Below are positions 6,711 to 6,744 of a DNA stretch of 6,744 nt, piece after piece. Under the pieces are notes generated by a model. It was given only the letters and a program-made list of their open reading frames with translations, was not told the DNA's origin and made no database searches. This DNA is from Prevotellaceae bacterium. Its GTDB lineage: Bacteria > Bacteroidota > Bacteroidia > Bacteroidales > UBA932. Location: positions 1 to 6,744 of the forward strand of contig JAITPP010000213.1 of the NCBI GenBank assembly GCA_031289385.1. The letters run 5' to 3'. Made by a program: the position numbers and the translations under genes. How positions within the stretch are numbered: position 1 is the first letter of the stretch; every line of letters starts with the position of its first letter.

Positions 6711-6744
6711 TTATTTTTGTTCGTTCAAAAAGTCCTGTAATCCT
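6711..6744 (-). CDS. Possible C-terminal tail of an upstream minus-strand gene
   Basis: At the right edge one minus-strand frame reads GLQDFLNEQK then a stop at 6711-6713, which looks like an ordinary protein C-terminus. A second frame (RITGLFERTKIKSIKY, stop at 6694-6696) is equally open, so neither the frame nor the product can be decided from 34 bases. The 134 bp between this stop and the oxidoreductase start are AT-rich, with no terminator stem and no full -7 box; the best partial match is TATATTTA on the minus strand at 6670-6677. Confidence 0.25.
   Translation of the reverse strand, partial: GLQDFLNEQK

Overview
The window looks like chromosomal DNA of an anaerobic member of the Bacteroidetes, probably close to Bacteroidales. 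This is an inference from four things: AT-rich DNA with A/T-rich leaders and no Shine-Dalgarno sequences, a TAnnTTTG-type -7 box, a lipoprotein of a type I associate with this phylum, and a one-polypeptide pyruvate:ferredoxin oxidoreductase. All recognisable genes lie on the minus strand, so the biological order runs from right to left.

From the right edge, the window may first clip the tail of an unidentified minus-strand gene (about 6711-6744). Then comes a complete 1242-residue pyruvate:ferredoxin/flavodoxin oxidoreductase (nifJ/por type, 2848-6576), closed by a clear rho-independent terminator (2801-2837). This looks like a single-gene transcription unit. After a short spacer comes a 310-residue predicted lipoprotein of unknown function (1752-2684). 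A 468-bp non-coding stretch follows (1284-1751), rich in short repeats. Last is the N-terminal two thirds or so of a class A penicillin-binding protein of the PBP1C type (pbpC, 1-1283), which runs off the left edge.

The three genes do not form an obvious pathway. The oxidoreductase makes acetyl-CoA, CO2 and reduced ferredoxin from pyruvate in the cytoplasm. The lipoprotein should sit in the envelope. PBP1C is an inner-membrane peptidoglycan synthase acting in the periplasm. I see no new multi-gene system here.

The most unusual content is the 1284-1751 gap. It holds a 12-unit, 7-bp tandem array next to the pbpC start, a 103-bp inverted-repeat element flanked by an exact 7-bp direct repeat (a candidate MITE), and a 9-bp tandem array just after the lipoprotein stop. 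In the oxidoreductase, an apparent insertion of nearly 60 residues carrying a C-C-C-x2-C-x2-C cluster also deserves a second look.
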